A stretch of DNA of 64,000 bases, taken from positions 1,116,001-1,180,000 of the forward strand of contig NZ_BEWC01000001.1 in NCBI RefSeq assembly GCF_003112575.1, given 5' to 3'. Positions 54,859 to 63,633 of this stretch are shown here, piece by piece (the stretch's first letter is position 1; every line of letters starts with the position of its first letter). A program made the translations under genes and the position numbers. This stretch comes from Streptomyces ardesiacus (GTDB lineage Bacteria > Actinomycetota > Actinomycetes > Streptomycetales > Streptomycetaceae). A model generated the notes under the pieces. It did not search any database and was not told the DNA's origin. It saw only the letters and a list, made by a program, of their open reading frames with translations.

Positions 54859-56121
54859 TCAGAAGTCCACGGGGTCCCGCACCAGCGGACACGTCATGCA
54901 GTGCCCGCCGCCGCGTCCCCGGCCCAGCTCCGCACCGACGATGGTGTGGACCTCCACCCGGGCCTCGCGCAGCAGCGCGTTGGTGAGCGTGTTGCGGTCG
55001 TAGGTGAACACCACGCCCGGTTCCACCGCCACGGCGTTGTTGCCGCCGTCCCACTGCTGGCGCTCGGAGGCGTAGGCGTCGCCGCCCGTCTCCACCACCC
55101 GCAGCTTCGGCACCCCGAGGGCCTTGGCGACGACGTCGACGAAGGGCGTCGTGCCCTCGTCGACGACGTCGAAACCCGGGGCCCGGTCGCCGGGGCGCAG
55201 CGAGAAGGTGCGCACCGCATCCATGATGCGCGGGTAGAGGGTCACCACGTCGCGGTCGGCGAAGGTGAAGACGGTGTCCAGGTGCATGGCGGAGCGCAGC
55301 TTCGGCAGCCCGGCGACGACGACGTGCTCGGCGGCCCCGCCGCGGAACAACGCGGCGGCGACCTGGGTGACGGCCTGCCGGGAGGTGCGCTCGCTCATGC
55401 CCATGAGGACGACCCCGTTGCCCACGGGCATGAGGTCGCCGCCCTCCAGGGTGGCCTGGCCCCAGTCCCGTTCGGGATCGCCCCACCACACCGTCGAGCC
55501 CTTGAAGTCGGGGTGGAAGGTGTAGATCGCCTTCATCAGCAGCGTCTCGTCGTGGCGTGCGGACCAGTACAGCGGGTTGAGGGTGAGGCCCCCGTACAGC
55601 CAGCAGGTGGTGTCCCGCGTGTACAGGGTGTTGGGCAGGGGCGGCATCAGGTACTCGCGGGCGCCGGTGGCCTCCCGGGCCAGGGCGAGGTGCGGGGAGC
55701 GGAAGTCCTCGGGCAGGTCGCCGGTGGCGAGCCCGCCGACGAGGTACTCGGCGAGTTCCCTCGGCGAGAGGGTCTCCAGATAGGCGCGCGTCGCGTCGAC
55801 GAGCCCGGTGCCGACCTGGTTGGCGGTGATCTTCCGGTCCAGGAGCCACGCCTTCGCCTCCGGCACCGCCATGATCTGCGCCAGCAGGTCGTGCAGCTCC
55901 ACCACCTCCACCCCGCGCCGGCGCAGCTCACCGACGAAGGCCGCGTGGTCGCGCTGGGCGTTCTCCACCCACATGACGTCGTCGAAGAGCAGTTCGTCGG
56001 AGTTGGTGGGCGTCAGCCGCCGGTGCGCCAGCCCGGGGGAGCACACCAGGACCTTGCGCAGCCTGCCGACCTCGGAATGGACGCCGAGCGCCGGCTTCAC
56101 TGCGCTCTCGTTGCTGGTCAC
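54859..56121 (-). CDS. arcA: Arginine deiminase
   Basis: 420 residues, hydrolyses L-arginine to citrulline and ammonia. Guanidino-modifying fold: [34 protein letters not shown], and catalytic Cys408 in GGGHCMTCP. Start GTG 56121 with AAGGAGG 4 bases before. It stands alone: no carbamate kinase, ornithine carbamoyltransferase or ArcD antiporter next to it, so ATP-yielding arginine fermentation is not encoded here as a unit. Confidence 0.95.
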   Translation of the reverse strand: MTSNESAVKPALGVHSEVGRLRKVLVCSPGLAHRRLTPTNSDELLFDDVMWVENAQRDHAAFVGELRRRGVEVVELHDLLAQIMAVPEAKAWLLDRKITANQVGTGLVDATRAYLETLSPRELAEYLVGGLATGDLPEDFRSPHLALAREATGAREYLMPPLPNTLYTRDTTCWLYGGLTLNPLYWSARHDETLLMKAIYTFHPDFKGSTVWWGDPERDWGQATLEGGDLMPVGNGVVLMGMSERTSRQAVTQVAAALFRGGAAEHVVVAGLPKLRSAMHLDTVFTFADRDVVTLYPRIMDAVRTFSLRPGDRAPGFDVVDEGTTPFVDVVAKALGVPKLRVVETGGDAYASERQQWDGGNNAVAVEPGVVFTYDRNTLTNALLREARVEVHTIVGAELGRGRGGGHCMTCPLVRDPVDF

Positions 56122-56441
56122 ACGGCCTCCTTGAAGGATGCGGTACGAGGCGGGAAGGAGCGGGGGACACGACGCACAGGCTGATCCACCCCGGCCACCG
56201 GGGCGACGAGGCCGAGCACCGCGCCGGTCACGGGGAGGGCCGGGGCGCCGGGTTCACCGGCGGAGAACAGCCGACGGCCCCTGCTCCCGGCAGGCCGTCG
56301 CGGTCGGGGCGGAACCCCGCCTTCGCGAGGGGCGGGGCCGCGCCGTCGACGTCTGGAGCAGCGGCCTGCGACATGCCGTCCCTCCGGCCGGCCGGCCGAT
56401 GGTGACCACTGTGCACCAGGTGGTCGCCGCGGGCATCTCGG
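56122..56441. other. Gene-free stretch upstream of arcA
   Basis: 320 bases between arcA and a TauE-like gene. It should hold the arcA promoter. I see GC-rich imperfect hairpins (CCCCGCCTTCGCGAGGGGCGGGG near 56325, abridged here as a CCCCGC/GCGGGG stem) but no convincing ORF; open frames here have Arg/Pro low complexity on both strands. Confidence 0.5.
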
Positions 56442-57206
56442 TCAGCCGTGCAGGGCGAGATACGGGGCGAGCGCGAACAACGTCGTGATCAGGGCGTACT
56501 TCAGGTGGCGCGTGGGCAGCGCGTGCGCGATCCGCCAGCCCAGCAGCACGCCCGCCAGCTCGGGGACGCCGACCAGTACCGCCAGCGGCCAGTCGACCGC
56601 CCCCTGGGCCACGTAACCCACCGTCCCGACACCGGCGATGACGACGGACTGCGCCTGGGCCGAGGCGAGGGACTCCAGCACGGGCACGCCCAGGGCGACG
56701 AGGAGGGGGACGGTGAGCATCGGCCCGCCGATGCCGACGACCCCGGCCGCGACGGCCACCGCGAAACCCATCCCCGCCACCACCGCCGTCGGCGGGTGCG
56801 CCCGAGGCGCGGCCGGGCGGCGACGCTCCCGGAACCAGACCAGGGCCGCCACGCCCGCCACGAACACGCCGAGCACCAGCCCGAACATCCGCTCGGACAC
56901 GGACGAGTTGACCAGGACGCCCAGCGGGGTGCCGACGACCGCGCTCACGGCCAGGACCAGCGCCGTGCGCCGGGTGGCGGGCTCGCGCAACTGCCCGGAA
57001 CGGGTGAAGGCGGCCGTCGCGAGCAGCCCCGTGGCGACATGGGTGACGATCGCGGTGCCGGCCACCTGTGCCGGCGTCAGGCCGGTCAGGGCGAACAGGC
57101 CGATCGTGGGCAGGACCCCGCCCGGTCCGACCGCCGTGATGCCCACCCCGCCGGCCAGCCCCAGCAGCGCCAGGGCCACCAGCACGGGCACACTCGAACC
57201 GGCCAT
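56442..57206 (-). CDS. TauE/SafE-family membrane transporter (TSUP)
   Basis: 254 residues, about eight helices. First repeat GITAVGPGGVLPTIGLFALTGL, second GVVGIGGPMLTVPLLVALGV. ATG 57206 with GAGGAGG 6 bases before. Second TSUP protein of the window, but unlike the one at 46.4 kb it has no sulfur gene nearby. Follows the GntR regulator by 13 bases, so probably its target. Confidence 0.88.
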   Translation of the reverse strand: MAGSSVPVLVALALLGLAGGVGITAVGPGGVLPTIGLFALTGLTPAQVAGTAIVTHVATGLLATAAFTRSGQLREPATRRTALVLAVSAVVGTPLGVLVNSSVSERMFGLVLGVFVAGVAALVWFRERRRPAAPRAHPPTAVVAGMGFAVAVAAGVVGIGGPMLTVPLLVALGVPVLESLASAQAQSVVIAGVGTVGYVAQGAVDWPLAVLVGVPELAGVLLGWRIAHALPTRHLKYALITTLFALAPYLALHG

Positions 57207-57219
57207 CGCCGGCCTCCTC

Positions 57220-57966
57220 TCACGTCGTCGGCGGGCCGCCACGGCGCAGCGTGGCCCGCAGGGTCATCCGGTCCGCACGGATCCGGATGCACTCCACGTC
57301 CACCGGCCGGCCGTCCGCCGAGCGGGTCAGGCGCTCCAGGGCGAACACCGCCGCCCCCGGCTCGATCCCCAGCAGCCGGGCCGTGCCGGGGTCCGCGCTG
57401 ACGGCGTGCACGGCCACCTCGGCCCGTCCGAGCGGAACGCCCGCGGCCTCCTCGATCAGCCCGAACACGTCCCGCTCCCGCAGGTCCCCGGCGAGCACGG
57501 CACGGCCGACGCCGGCCGTCAGCCAACTGGTGTCCAGCGACAACGGCAGCCCGTCCAGCCACCGCAGCCGCTCCACGTACACACCGCCCGCCCCGGCCGG
57601 CACCTCCAGCCGGGTGGCGACCGCGGCGGGCAGGACGGACACCTCGGCCGCCACCCGCACCTCGTTGGTGACGGTGCCGCGCCCGGCCAGTTCCTCGGCC
57701 AGACCGGCCAGCCGGTCGAGACCGTGCCCGTACTTCGGCAGCAGCACCGTCGTGCCGATCCCGCGCCGCCGGGTGATCAGGCCTTCCTCGCGCAGCAGGG
57801 CGAGGGCGTCCCGCACGGCGTTGCGCGAGGCGCCGAACCGGCGGCCCAGCTCCCGCTCGTCGGGCAGCGTGCCGTCGGCGAAGGCGCCGTCCGTGATCTG
57901 CTGCCGCAGCCCGTCGGCCAGGTGCCGGGCCCGCTCGGCGCGCGGCCGTCCCACGTGCTGGTCCAT
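57220..57966 (-). CDS. GntR-family regulator, HutC/UTRA type
   Basis: 248 residues: winged HTH (LRQQITDGAF ... LPDERELGRRFGASRNAVRDALALLREEGLI, about 20-70) and UTRA ligand domain (about 90-240). Start taken at ATG 57966 because GTGAG precedes it; ATG 57990 is possible but has no ribosome-binding site. GTAAC/GTTAC half-sites about 22 bases apart at 57975-58010 are weak operator candidates. Ligand unknown. Confidence 0.88.
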   Translation of the reverse strand: MDQHVGRPRAERARHLADGLRQQITDGAFADGTLPDERELGRRFGASRNAVRDALALLREEGLITRRRGIGTTVLLPKYGHGLDRLAGLAEELAGRGTVTNEVRVAAEVSVLPAAVATRLEVPAGAGGVYVERLRWLDGLPLSLDTSWLTAGVGRAVLAGDLRERDVFGLIEEAAGVPLGRAEVAVHAVSADPGTARLLGIEPGAAVFALERLTRSADGRPVDVECIRIRADRMTLRATLRRGGPPTT

Positions 57967-58090
57967 GCCGCTCACGGTAACCCGGGCCATGTTTCGCCGA
58001 TGTTACGCCACCCTCATTGACCTGCGGAAACGACTGACCTGCGGATTCCCGGGAGGCGCGGCGCCCTTCGCCACCCGGCCCGCGGGACGC

Positions 58091-58954
58091 TCACCGGGCG
58101 GCGCGCAGATCCACGCCGCGCCGGGCCAGCTCGACGACTCCCACGACGACGAGTGCCACGCCGAGCAACTGCGGCAGGACCCACCAGTCGCCGCGCAGGT
58201 CCTCCTCGTACAGGATCACGCCGAGCAGCAGACTCACCGTCGCGTCGCCCAGGGTGAGCGCGGGCTGGGAGGCGACGAGCGGACCGCCCTGCATGGCGTG
58301 CTCCAGCAGGAGGACGGCGCACACCCCGGCGAGGGCGAAGCCGTAGGTCTGCCAGGCGGTGAAGAAGCCGACGACGCCGTCCAGCTCCAGGGCGCGCATG
58401 GACTCCTTCATCAGGGCGGCCGTCAGCGCGTAGCAGACCGCCGTGGCCGCGCCGAGGCACCCGGCGCGGGCCTTGCCGACGGGCCGCTTGAGACCCACCG
58501 CCGCCAGCAGTACGGCCGCCCCGGCGCAGGCCACCAGCGCCGGAACCCAGCGGGCCAGCGGCACGTCGTCGCTGCCGCCGCCCGGCGAGGCCGAGGCCAG
58601 TGCGACGCCCAGCCCCACGACCACCCCGCCCACGGCGAGCCACAGGGTCTCCGGCATCCGATTGCCGGTCAGCAGCGAGGCCAGCAACAGGGCCAGCGGA
58701 AGTTCCAGCACGAACAGGGGCTGGACGAGTGACATCGGCCCCGTCGCCAGGGCCACCGCCTGCCCCGCGCCGGCCGCCACCACGGCCAGCATGCCGCCGA
58801 GCCACACCGGCCGCCGCAGCAGATCGAGGACGAGCCCGGGACGGAAGCCCTGGGACTGCGGCACGCTCAACGCGGCGCGTCGCTGGAGCACGGTGGCCAG
58901 CGCGTTGCTGAACGCGGCGAGGAGTGCGAAGAGCACCGGCAGGACAACACCCAT
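58091..58954 (-). CDS. DMT-superfamily (EamA-like) membrane transporter
   Basis: 287 residues, nine to ten helices, starting LPVLFALLAAFSNALATVLQRRAAL, with the two-repeat DMT layout and C-terminal YEEDLRGDWWVLPQLLGVALVVVGVV. Related to the NIPA/DUF-type DMT proteins of actinomycetes. Substrate unknown. Monocistronic. Confidence 0.85.
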   Translation of the reverse strand: MGVVLPVLFALLAAFSNALATVLQRRAALSVPQSQGFRPGLVLDLLRRPVWLGGMLAVVAAGAGQAVALATGPMSLVQPLFVLELPLALLLASLLTGNRMPETLWLAVGGVVVGLGVALASASPGGGSDDVPLARWVPALVACAGAAVLLAAVGLKRPVGKARAGCLGAATAVCYALTAALMKESMRALELDGVVGFFTAWQTYGFALAGVCAVLLLEHAMQGGPLVASQPALTLGDATVSLLLGVILYEEDLRGDWWVLPQLLGVALVVVGVVELARRGVDLRAAR

Positions 58955-59026
58955 CCACCGATACTCACCCGGTTCTCCTCCGGCCGCGTGTCGCGTGCCG
59001 CCGCGAGGCGGGGCGGCGGAGGCAGG

Positions 59027-59890
59027 TCAGGTGCCGCTCGGCACGGACGGGGCCTCCGCCGCGGTCTCCTTCTGCTGCGCGGGCGCGGGCGCGGGCGCGG
59101 GCGCCGGTGCCGGTGCCTCGGTGGCGGTGTAGTAGACCGAGGTGCCCTGCTTGGTGCGCTGGGCCTGGTTCCTGGCGACGAGCCCCTCGAGCGTGGTGCG
59201 CACGACCGTGGTCTTGACGGTACGCCCGGTGTGGGCCTCGCCCAGCGCCGTGGCGACCTCGGCGGCGGAGCGCGGTTCCCGCTGCCCGGCGAGGTGCTCG
59301 CGCACCAGCTCCACCAGCGTGGGCCGGGCGGGCGCCTTCTTCGCCGCGGACTTCGCGGCGGACTTGGCGCCGGACTTGGCGGCGGGCTTGGTGCCCGACT
59401 TGGCGGTCGTCTTCGTGGACGCCTTGGTGGGGGCCTTGGCGGGTGCGCCCGCGGGTGCCCCGGTGGCCGCCTTGGCCTGGGTCTTGGCGGCCGGTCCGGC
59501 GGCCTTCTTGGCGGCCGGCTTCGCGGCGGGCCCGGCACCCGTCTTCGACGCGGTGGCCCGCTTGGGGGAGGATGCGGCCTTCTTGCCCCGCGTCCGCCGG
59601 CCCGCGCCCGGCCCGGCCGCCGTACCGCCCCTCGGTGCGGGCACGGTGGCCGCCCCGGCCGCGGGCTCCGCCGCGGCGGGCGACTGGGCCGGCGAGGTGA
59701 TGCCGAGGGCCTGCTGCATGTTCACCAGCAGGGCGTGGTCGTGCTGCAGCGCGGCCAGTTGCTGCTGGAGAGCCGTGATCTCCGCGCTGACACGTTCCTG
59801 CTCCTTGACGTTGCGCTCCAGGTCGTCGTTGACCTGGACGCTGTACTGCGAGGCGAGTTCCGTGGCGGACTGCATCGTGCTCTCGGACAT
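59027..59890 (-). CDS. H1-like Ala/Lys-rich DNA-binding protein with winged helix
   Basis: 287 residues in four zones: an N-terminal coiled coil (about 15-60; KEQERVSAEITALQQQLAAL), a long Ala/Lys/Pro-rich tract (about 75-190) with PAKKAAGPAAKT-like repeats as in eukaryotic histone H1 and bacterial HupS tails, a compact helical domain (about 190-255; PTLVELVREHLAGQ, SAAEVATAL, VVRTTLEGLVARN) that looks like a winged helix, and a Pro-Ala tail (APAPAPAPAP). ATG 59890 with AAGGAGAG at 8 bases. Probably nucleoid-associated. Confidence 0.75.
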   Translation of the reverse strand: MSESTMQSATELASQYSVQVNDDLERNVKEQERVSAEITALQQQLAALQHDHALLVNMQQALGITSPAQSPAAAEPAAGAATVPAPRGGTAAGPGAGRRTRGKKAASSPKRATASKTGAGPAAKPAAKKAAGPAAKTQAKAATGAPAGAPAKAPTKASTKTTAKSGTKPAAKSGAKSAAKSAAKKAPARPTLVELVREHLAGQREPRSAAEVATALGEAHTGRTVKTTVVRTTLEGLVARNQAQRTKQGTSVYYTATEAPAPAPAPAPAPAQQKETAAEAPSVPSGT

Positions 59891-59969
59891 GGTGTGGACT
59901 CTCCTTGGTTCACGGCCGTGAAGGCTGACGCGCAGCCCCGGTTGGTGCCCTGTGCGCTGCCGAGTCGGT

Positions 59970-59997
59970 ATACCACGTATGGCCGCTGTCGTGGTAT
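59970..59997. promoter_or_regulatory. Inverted repeat upstream of the H1-like gene
   Basis: ATACCACG (59970-59977) and CGTGGTAT (59990-59997), perfect 8-bp arms, 12-base spacer, about 80-107 bases before the start. Arm centres are 20 bases apart, two helical turns, so an operator is likelier than a terminator. Confidence 0.5.
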
Positions 59998-60044
59998 GTG
60001 CCGCCGCAACCTCGCCCACGTGTTCGGGCCGTGGAGAGCGGCGG

Positions 60045-60383
60045 TCACCCGCCCTGGGGCACCTCCACGATCTCGCCGTTCTCGTCGACGGTGTGCGTCT
60101 GCCAGTAGGTGTCCCACTTGTCACCCACGTGTTCGGGGACCTTGCCCTCGGGGTAGCGGGTGTAACCCTTGGGCGGCTCCTCGCCGTTGGGCACACAGGC
60201 CCCGCCGGTGCCGCCGACGGTCATGACCGGGTACTCGCCACCGCCGCAGGTGGCGTCCTCCATGGAACAGCCCGTCAGGACCGCCGCGCCGACGGCACAC
60301 ACCAGGAGGAGGCCGCGGGCGGACCGCGCGGAGCGGCCGGCACGCGCGGCCGAAGGGTGGTGGACTCGGTTGCTGATACGCAC
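60045..60383 (-). CDS. Small lipoprotein
   Basis: 112 residues. Type II signal peptide with lipobox LTGC (Cys39), then a short mature domain with two further Cys (DATCGGGEYPVM, GACVPNGEEPPKGY) and acidic, Pro-rich tail. GTG 60383 with GGGAG at 7 bases. Family of small streptomycete lipoproteins of unknown function. Confidence 0.8.
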   Translation of the reverse strand: MRISNRVHHPSAARAGRSARSARGLLLVCAVGAAVLTGCSMEDATCGGGEYPVMTVGGTGGACVPNGEEPPKGYTRYPEGKVPEHVGDKWDTYWQTHTVDENGEIVEVPQGG

Positions 60384-60443
60384 GGTTGACTCCCTGTCGG
60401 TGACTCGTGCGGCAAGCGTCCCCCGGGGGAGGGAAGCACCTCA

Positions 60444-60459
60444 TGAGTACGAGTACTCA
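60444..60459. promoter_or_regulatory. Palindrome upstream of lipoprotein gene
   Basis: TGAGTAC-GA-GTACTCA, perfect 7-bp arms, 60-75 bases before the lipoprotein start and just beyond the end of the coiled-coil gene. Could be an operator or part of a stem ending the upstream transcript. Confidence 0.45.
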
Positions 60460-60474
60460 ATCGGACGAGTCCTC

Positions 60475-61491
60475 CTACCTGACCGGGCCGCCCGAACGGT
60501 CCACCCGGCGCGCGCTCGCCCGTGCCTCCCGCTCGGCCTCGGTCACGGCGTGCGCGGCCGCACGGTCCCGCTCCTCGGCCTCCCGCCGGTCCCGTGCGGC
60601 ACGGTCGAGGTCCTCGCGTGCCGCGCGCAGCCGCTCCTCGGCGGCTTCCAACGCCGCCTGGGCCCCGGCGAGTCGGTCGTCGGCCGCGTGGAGAGACGTC
60701 TCGGCGTCCGCCTGCTCCGCGCGCGCCGCGCGCAGGCGTTGCCGGGCCCGCTCGGCCTCCTGCTCGGCCCGCTCGCGTTCCTCCCGCCGTCTGCGGCGCC
60801 GCTCGGCGAGTTCGTCCTTCGCGCGGGTCCCGGACGCGGCGCGGGACGACTTCGGGCGCGGTGCCGGCTCCGGGCCGGGCCGGGCGGGCGGGGCCGCGGC
60901 GGTCCCCGAGGGGAAGGCCGAGGGCGGGGTCAGGGAGACCTCCAGACGTGCCCCGGCCCACTGGCCGGCCGCGTCGGAGTCCGCGAGGACCGCGCGCAGC
61001 GTCGACTCGACCTCCCGCTGAGCCGCCTGGGAGAGCCGGTGCCCCGCCTCGTCGGCGAGCTGCGCGGCCTGCCGGGAGAGGGCGGCGACGATGCGCCGGC
61101 GCTGCGCGGAGAGTTCCTTGAGCCCGTCGGCGTCCAGGGTGCGGTGTGCCTCACGCAGCGCCTGCCCCAGCGCCAGGAACCGCCGGGTCTCCTCCGGCCG
61201 GGAGCGTGCCAGCAGGTTCGCCGCCCAGGCCGCGAGCGTGGGCCGGCGGGCGGCGTGGATGCGGCGGGCGTCCTCCTTGCGGCCGGCCGTTCTGGAGGCC
61301 GCGGCGCGTTCCTCGCGGTGGGCGACGAAGGCGGGCGGGGGCGTGACGTAGAGCTCGTCCAGAACCTGCTCGACCTGCTCGCCCTGGTCGGCCTGCTCGC
61401 CCTGGCCGGCCTGCTCGCCCTGGTCGGCCTGCTCGGCCGCTCCCGCGTCCCGGCCGCCCTTCCGGCCGTTACGCCCGCCCTTGCGCTGCAT
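60475..61491 (-). CDS. Coiled-coil protein with Gln/Gly repeats
   Basis: 338 residues, soluble. Short repeats of Glu-Gln-Ala-Asp-Gln-Gly near the N-terminus (about 20-40), a conserved helical block (ARRPTLAAWAANLLARSRPEE, VAALSRQAAQLADEAG), a Pro-rich linker, then about 110 residues of uninterrupted charged coiled coil. I recognise it only as an actinomycete hypothetical family. Start ATG 61491 with GGAGG about 10 bases before. Confidence 0.75.
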   Translation of the reverse strand: MQRKGGRNGRKGGRDAGAAEQADQGEQAGQGEQADQGEQVEQVLDELYVTPPPAFVAHREERAAASRTAGRKEDARRIHAARRPTLAAWAANLLARSRPEETRRFLALGQALREAHRTLDADGLKELSAQRRRIVAALSRQAAQLADEAGHRLSQAAQREVESTLRAVLADSDAAGQWAGARLEVSLTPPSAFPSGTAAAPPARPGPEPAPRPKSSRAASGTRAKDELAERRRRRREERERAEQEAERARQRLRAARAEQADAETSLHAADDRLAGAQAALEAAEERLRAAREDLDRAARDRREAEERDRAAAHAVTEAEREARASARRVDRSGGPVR

Positions 61492-61612
61492 GGCCCGTTG
61501 CCTCCGACTCCGCCGCCTCGTCGTCGCCACCTGCGTCCATGCGTCCTGTCTACGGTCGCCCCGGCCGTGCCGCGACCCGGACGGGGCCCCCGGGCTTCTC
61601 CTCTCAGCCATT

Positions 61613-61641
61613 TGCCTAATGCGGTTAGGTTTATGCATAAT
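61613..61641 (+). promoter_or_regulatory. Promoter and operators of the SGNH hydrolase gene
   Basis: TTGCCT (61613-61618) and CATAAT (61636-61641), ideal 17-base spacing, for a housekeeping-type promoter. The spacer holds CCTAA-TGCGG-TTAGG (61615-61629) and the perfect palindrome TTATGCATAA (61631-61640) overlaps the -10, so the promoter is probably repressed by a palindrome-binding regulator not encoded nearby. Confidence 0.7.
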
Positions 61642-61690
61642 CGACGAAGGAAAGAGCGACCGGGCACGACGCACCACAGCCGGAGGCGAC

Positions 61691-62854
61691 ATGAGCACCA
61701 CGGACGACTGGATCACCACGCCGATCACGGCCGACCTCCTGCGGGGTGCGCTCGACCTGGAGCGCACCGAGCGCGGTCTGCTGCCCCACCGGCTGCCCGC
61801 CCGGGCCCGCGCGCAGAACAACGACGGCCAGTTGGCCATGGCCGAGTCCCAGCCCTCCGGCGTACGCCTGGCCCTGCGCACCCGCGCCACCGCCCTCGAA
61901 CTGGACACGCTGCCCACCAAGCGGGTCTACGCGGGCGCCCCGCCACGCCCGGACGGCGTGTACGAACTGCTCGTCGACGGCCGTCCGGCGGGCCGGGGCA
62001 GCGTCGCGGGCGGCAACACCCTCACCATCGACATGACGACCGGCACGGTGGATCTCGAACCCGGCCCGGCCGGCACCCTCCGGTTCACGGACCTGCCCGG
62101 GGGCAGCAAGGACATCGAGATCTGGCTGCCGCACAACGAGACCACCGAACTCGTCGCCCTGCGCACCAACGCCCCCGTCGAGCCCGGCCGGGACCCCGGC
62201 CGCCGGGTCTGGCTGCACCACGGCAGCTCGATCAGCCACGGCTCCGACGCCGCGGGCCCCACCACCACCTGGCCCGCCCTCGCCGCCTCCCTCGGCGGCG
62301 TGGAACTCGTCAACCTGGGCTTCGGCGGCGGCGCCCTGCTCGATCCGTTCACCGCGCGGGCCATGCGCGACACCCCCGCCGACCTGATCAGCGTGAAGAT
62401 CGGCATCAACGTCGTCAACGCCGACCTCATGCGGCTGCGTGCCTTCGGCCCCGCCGTGCACGGCTTCCTCGACACCGTCCGCGAGGGTCACCCCACCGCC
62501 CCGCTGCTGGTCGTCTCACCCATCCTGTGCCCCGTCCAGGAGGACACCCCCGGTCCCCTCGCCCCCGACTTCAGCGGGGGCGGGGTGCGGTTCGTCGCCA
62601 CGGGCGACCCGGCGGAACGCGCGAGCGGGAAGCTGACCCTGAACGTCATCCGGGACGAGCTGTCCCGGATCGTGCGGGAGCGGGCCGCCGAGGACGAGAA
62701 CCTCCACCACCTCGACGGCCGCGAGCTCTACGGAGCGGCCGACGCGGTGGACCTGCCGCTGCCCGACGGCATCCACCCGGACGCCGCGACCCACCGCCTC
62801 ATCGGGGAACGCTTCGCCGAACTGGCCTTCGCCGGCCGGGGCGCCTTCGCCTGA
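61691..62854 (+). CDS. SGNH/GDSL-type esterase, two-domain
   Basis: 387 residues without signal peptide. N-terminal beta domain (about 1-165; DTLPTKRVYAGAPPRPDGVYELLVDG), then an SGNH fold with catalytic Ser179 in HHGSSISHG, Gly in GFGGGALLD, Asn in GINVVN and the closing Asp-His pair in DGIHPDAATH. The layout fits carbohydrate esterases of the SsfX3-like type. ATG 61691 with CGGAGG just upstream. Deacylates an unknown ester in the cytoplasm. Confidence 0.88.
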   Translation: MSTTDDWITTPITADLLRGALDLERTERGLLPHRLPARARAQNNDGQLAMAESQPSGVRLALRTRATALELDTLPTKRVYAGAPPRPDGVYELLVDGRPAGRGSVAGGNTLTIDMTTGTVDLEPGPAGTLRFTDLPGGSKDIEIWLPHNETTELVALRTNAPVEPGRDPGRRVWLHHGSSISHGSDAAGPTTTWPALAASLGGVELVNLGFGGGALLDPFTARAMRDTPADLISVKIGINVVNADLMRLRAFGPAVHGFLDTVREGHPTAPLLVVSPILCPVQEDTPGPLAPDFSGGGVRFVATGDPAERASGKLTLNVIRDELSRIVRERAAEDENLHHLDGRELYGAADAVDLPLPDGIHPDAATHRLIGERFAELAFAGRGAFA

Positions 62855-62857
62855 CCG

Positions 62858-62879
62858 ACGTGGGTCCGGGCCCCCACGT
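62858..62879. terminator. Bidirectional terminator
   Basis: ACGTGGG (62858-62864) pairing with CCCACGT (62873-62879), 8-base loop, between the convergent esterase and amidotransferase genes. Confidence 0.7.
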
Positions 62880-62906
62880 GCCGCATCCGTACGCACGAGC
62901 CCGTTC

Positions 62907-63608
62907 TCACGCCCCGGCGACGACCGAGGCGAAGCGCCTGGCCACCTCGTGCCAGACGGCCTCGGACGCGGGCTCGTCCAGCTCCGCCCGGCGGCACAGC
63001 TCCACCGGGTCCAGCCCCTGGGCGCGGAGCCGGCCGGCGTCCCACGCCCTGACCCGGTCCGCCCCCGCCTCGGGATGGAACTGCACGCCCCACGCCCGCT
63101 CGCCGACCCGGAACGCCTGGTACGGGCACCGCTCGCTCGCCATGAGCCACACGGCGCCCGGCGGCAGCGCCGTGATGGCGTCCACATGGCGCTCGATGGC
63201 CGTCACCCGCTCCGGCAGCCCCCGCAGGAGCGGGTCGTCCCCGGCCTCCCGCCGCAGCGTCAACGGCGTGCTGCCCATCTCGGGCTCACCGTGCGCGCCC
63301 CGCACCGTGCCGCCCGCGACCTGGGCGAGGAGTTGCCCGCCCAGGCAGATGCCGAAGACCGGCGCACCCCGCTCCAGCGCCTTTGCGACCAGCGCCCGGG
63401 TGGCGGCGAGCCAAGGGGCGCGTGCGTCGTCGTCGGGCAGGTAGCCGCCGCCGAGCACCACGACGCCGTCGTGGTCCGGACGCCGGGGGAGCGGCGCACC
63501 GGCGTACGCGTGCACCACGTCCAGGGCCACCCCTTCCGCGGTCAGCCAGTCGCCGAACCGGCCCGGCCCGCCGCCGCGGTGGTTCTGCACCACCAGGAGC
63601 CGTGACAT
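62907..63608 (-). CDS. Class I glutamine amidotransferase-like protein
   Basis: 233 residues, GATase1 fold: nucleophile Cys88 in GICLGGQLLA, His178 and Glu180 in WGVQFHPE. Stand-alone domain, similar to GuaA-N-like proteins that hydrolyse glutamine or gamma-glutamyl compounds. ATG 63608 behind GAGGGGG. Specific role not predictable. Confidence 0.88.
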   Translation of the reverse strand: MSRLLVVQNHRGGGPGRFGDWLTAEGVALDVVHAYAGAPLPRRPDHDGVVVLGGGYLPDDDARAPWLAATRALVAKALERGAPVFGICLGGQLLAQVAGGTVRGAHGEPEMGSTPLTLRREAGDDPLLRGLPERVTAIERHVDAITALPPGAVWLMASERCPYQAFRVGERAWGVQFHPEAGADRVRAWDAGRLRAQGLDPVELCRRAELDEPASEAVWHEVARRFASVVAGA

Positions 63609-63633
63609 CTCCCACCCCCTCGCCGCGCGCCCC

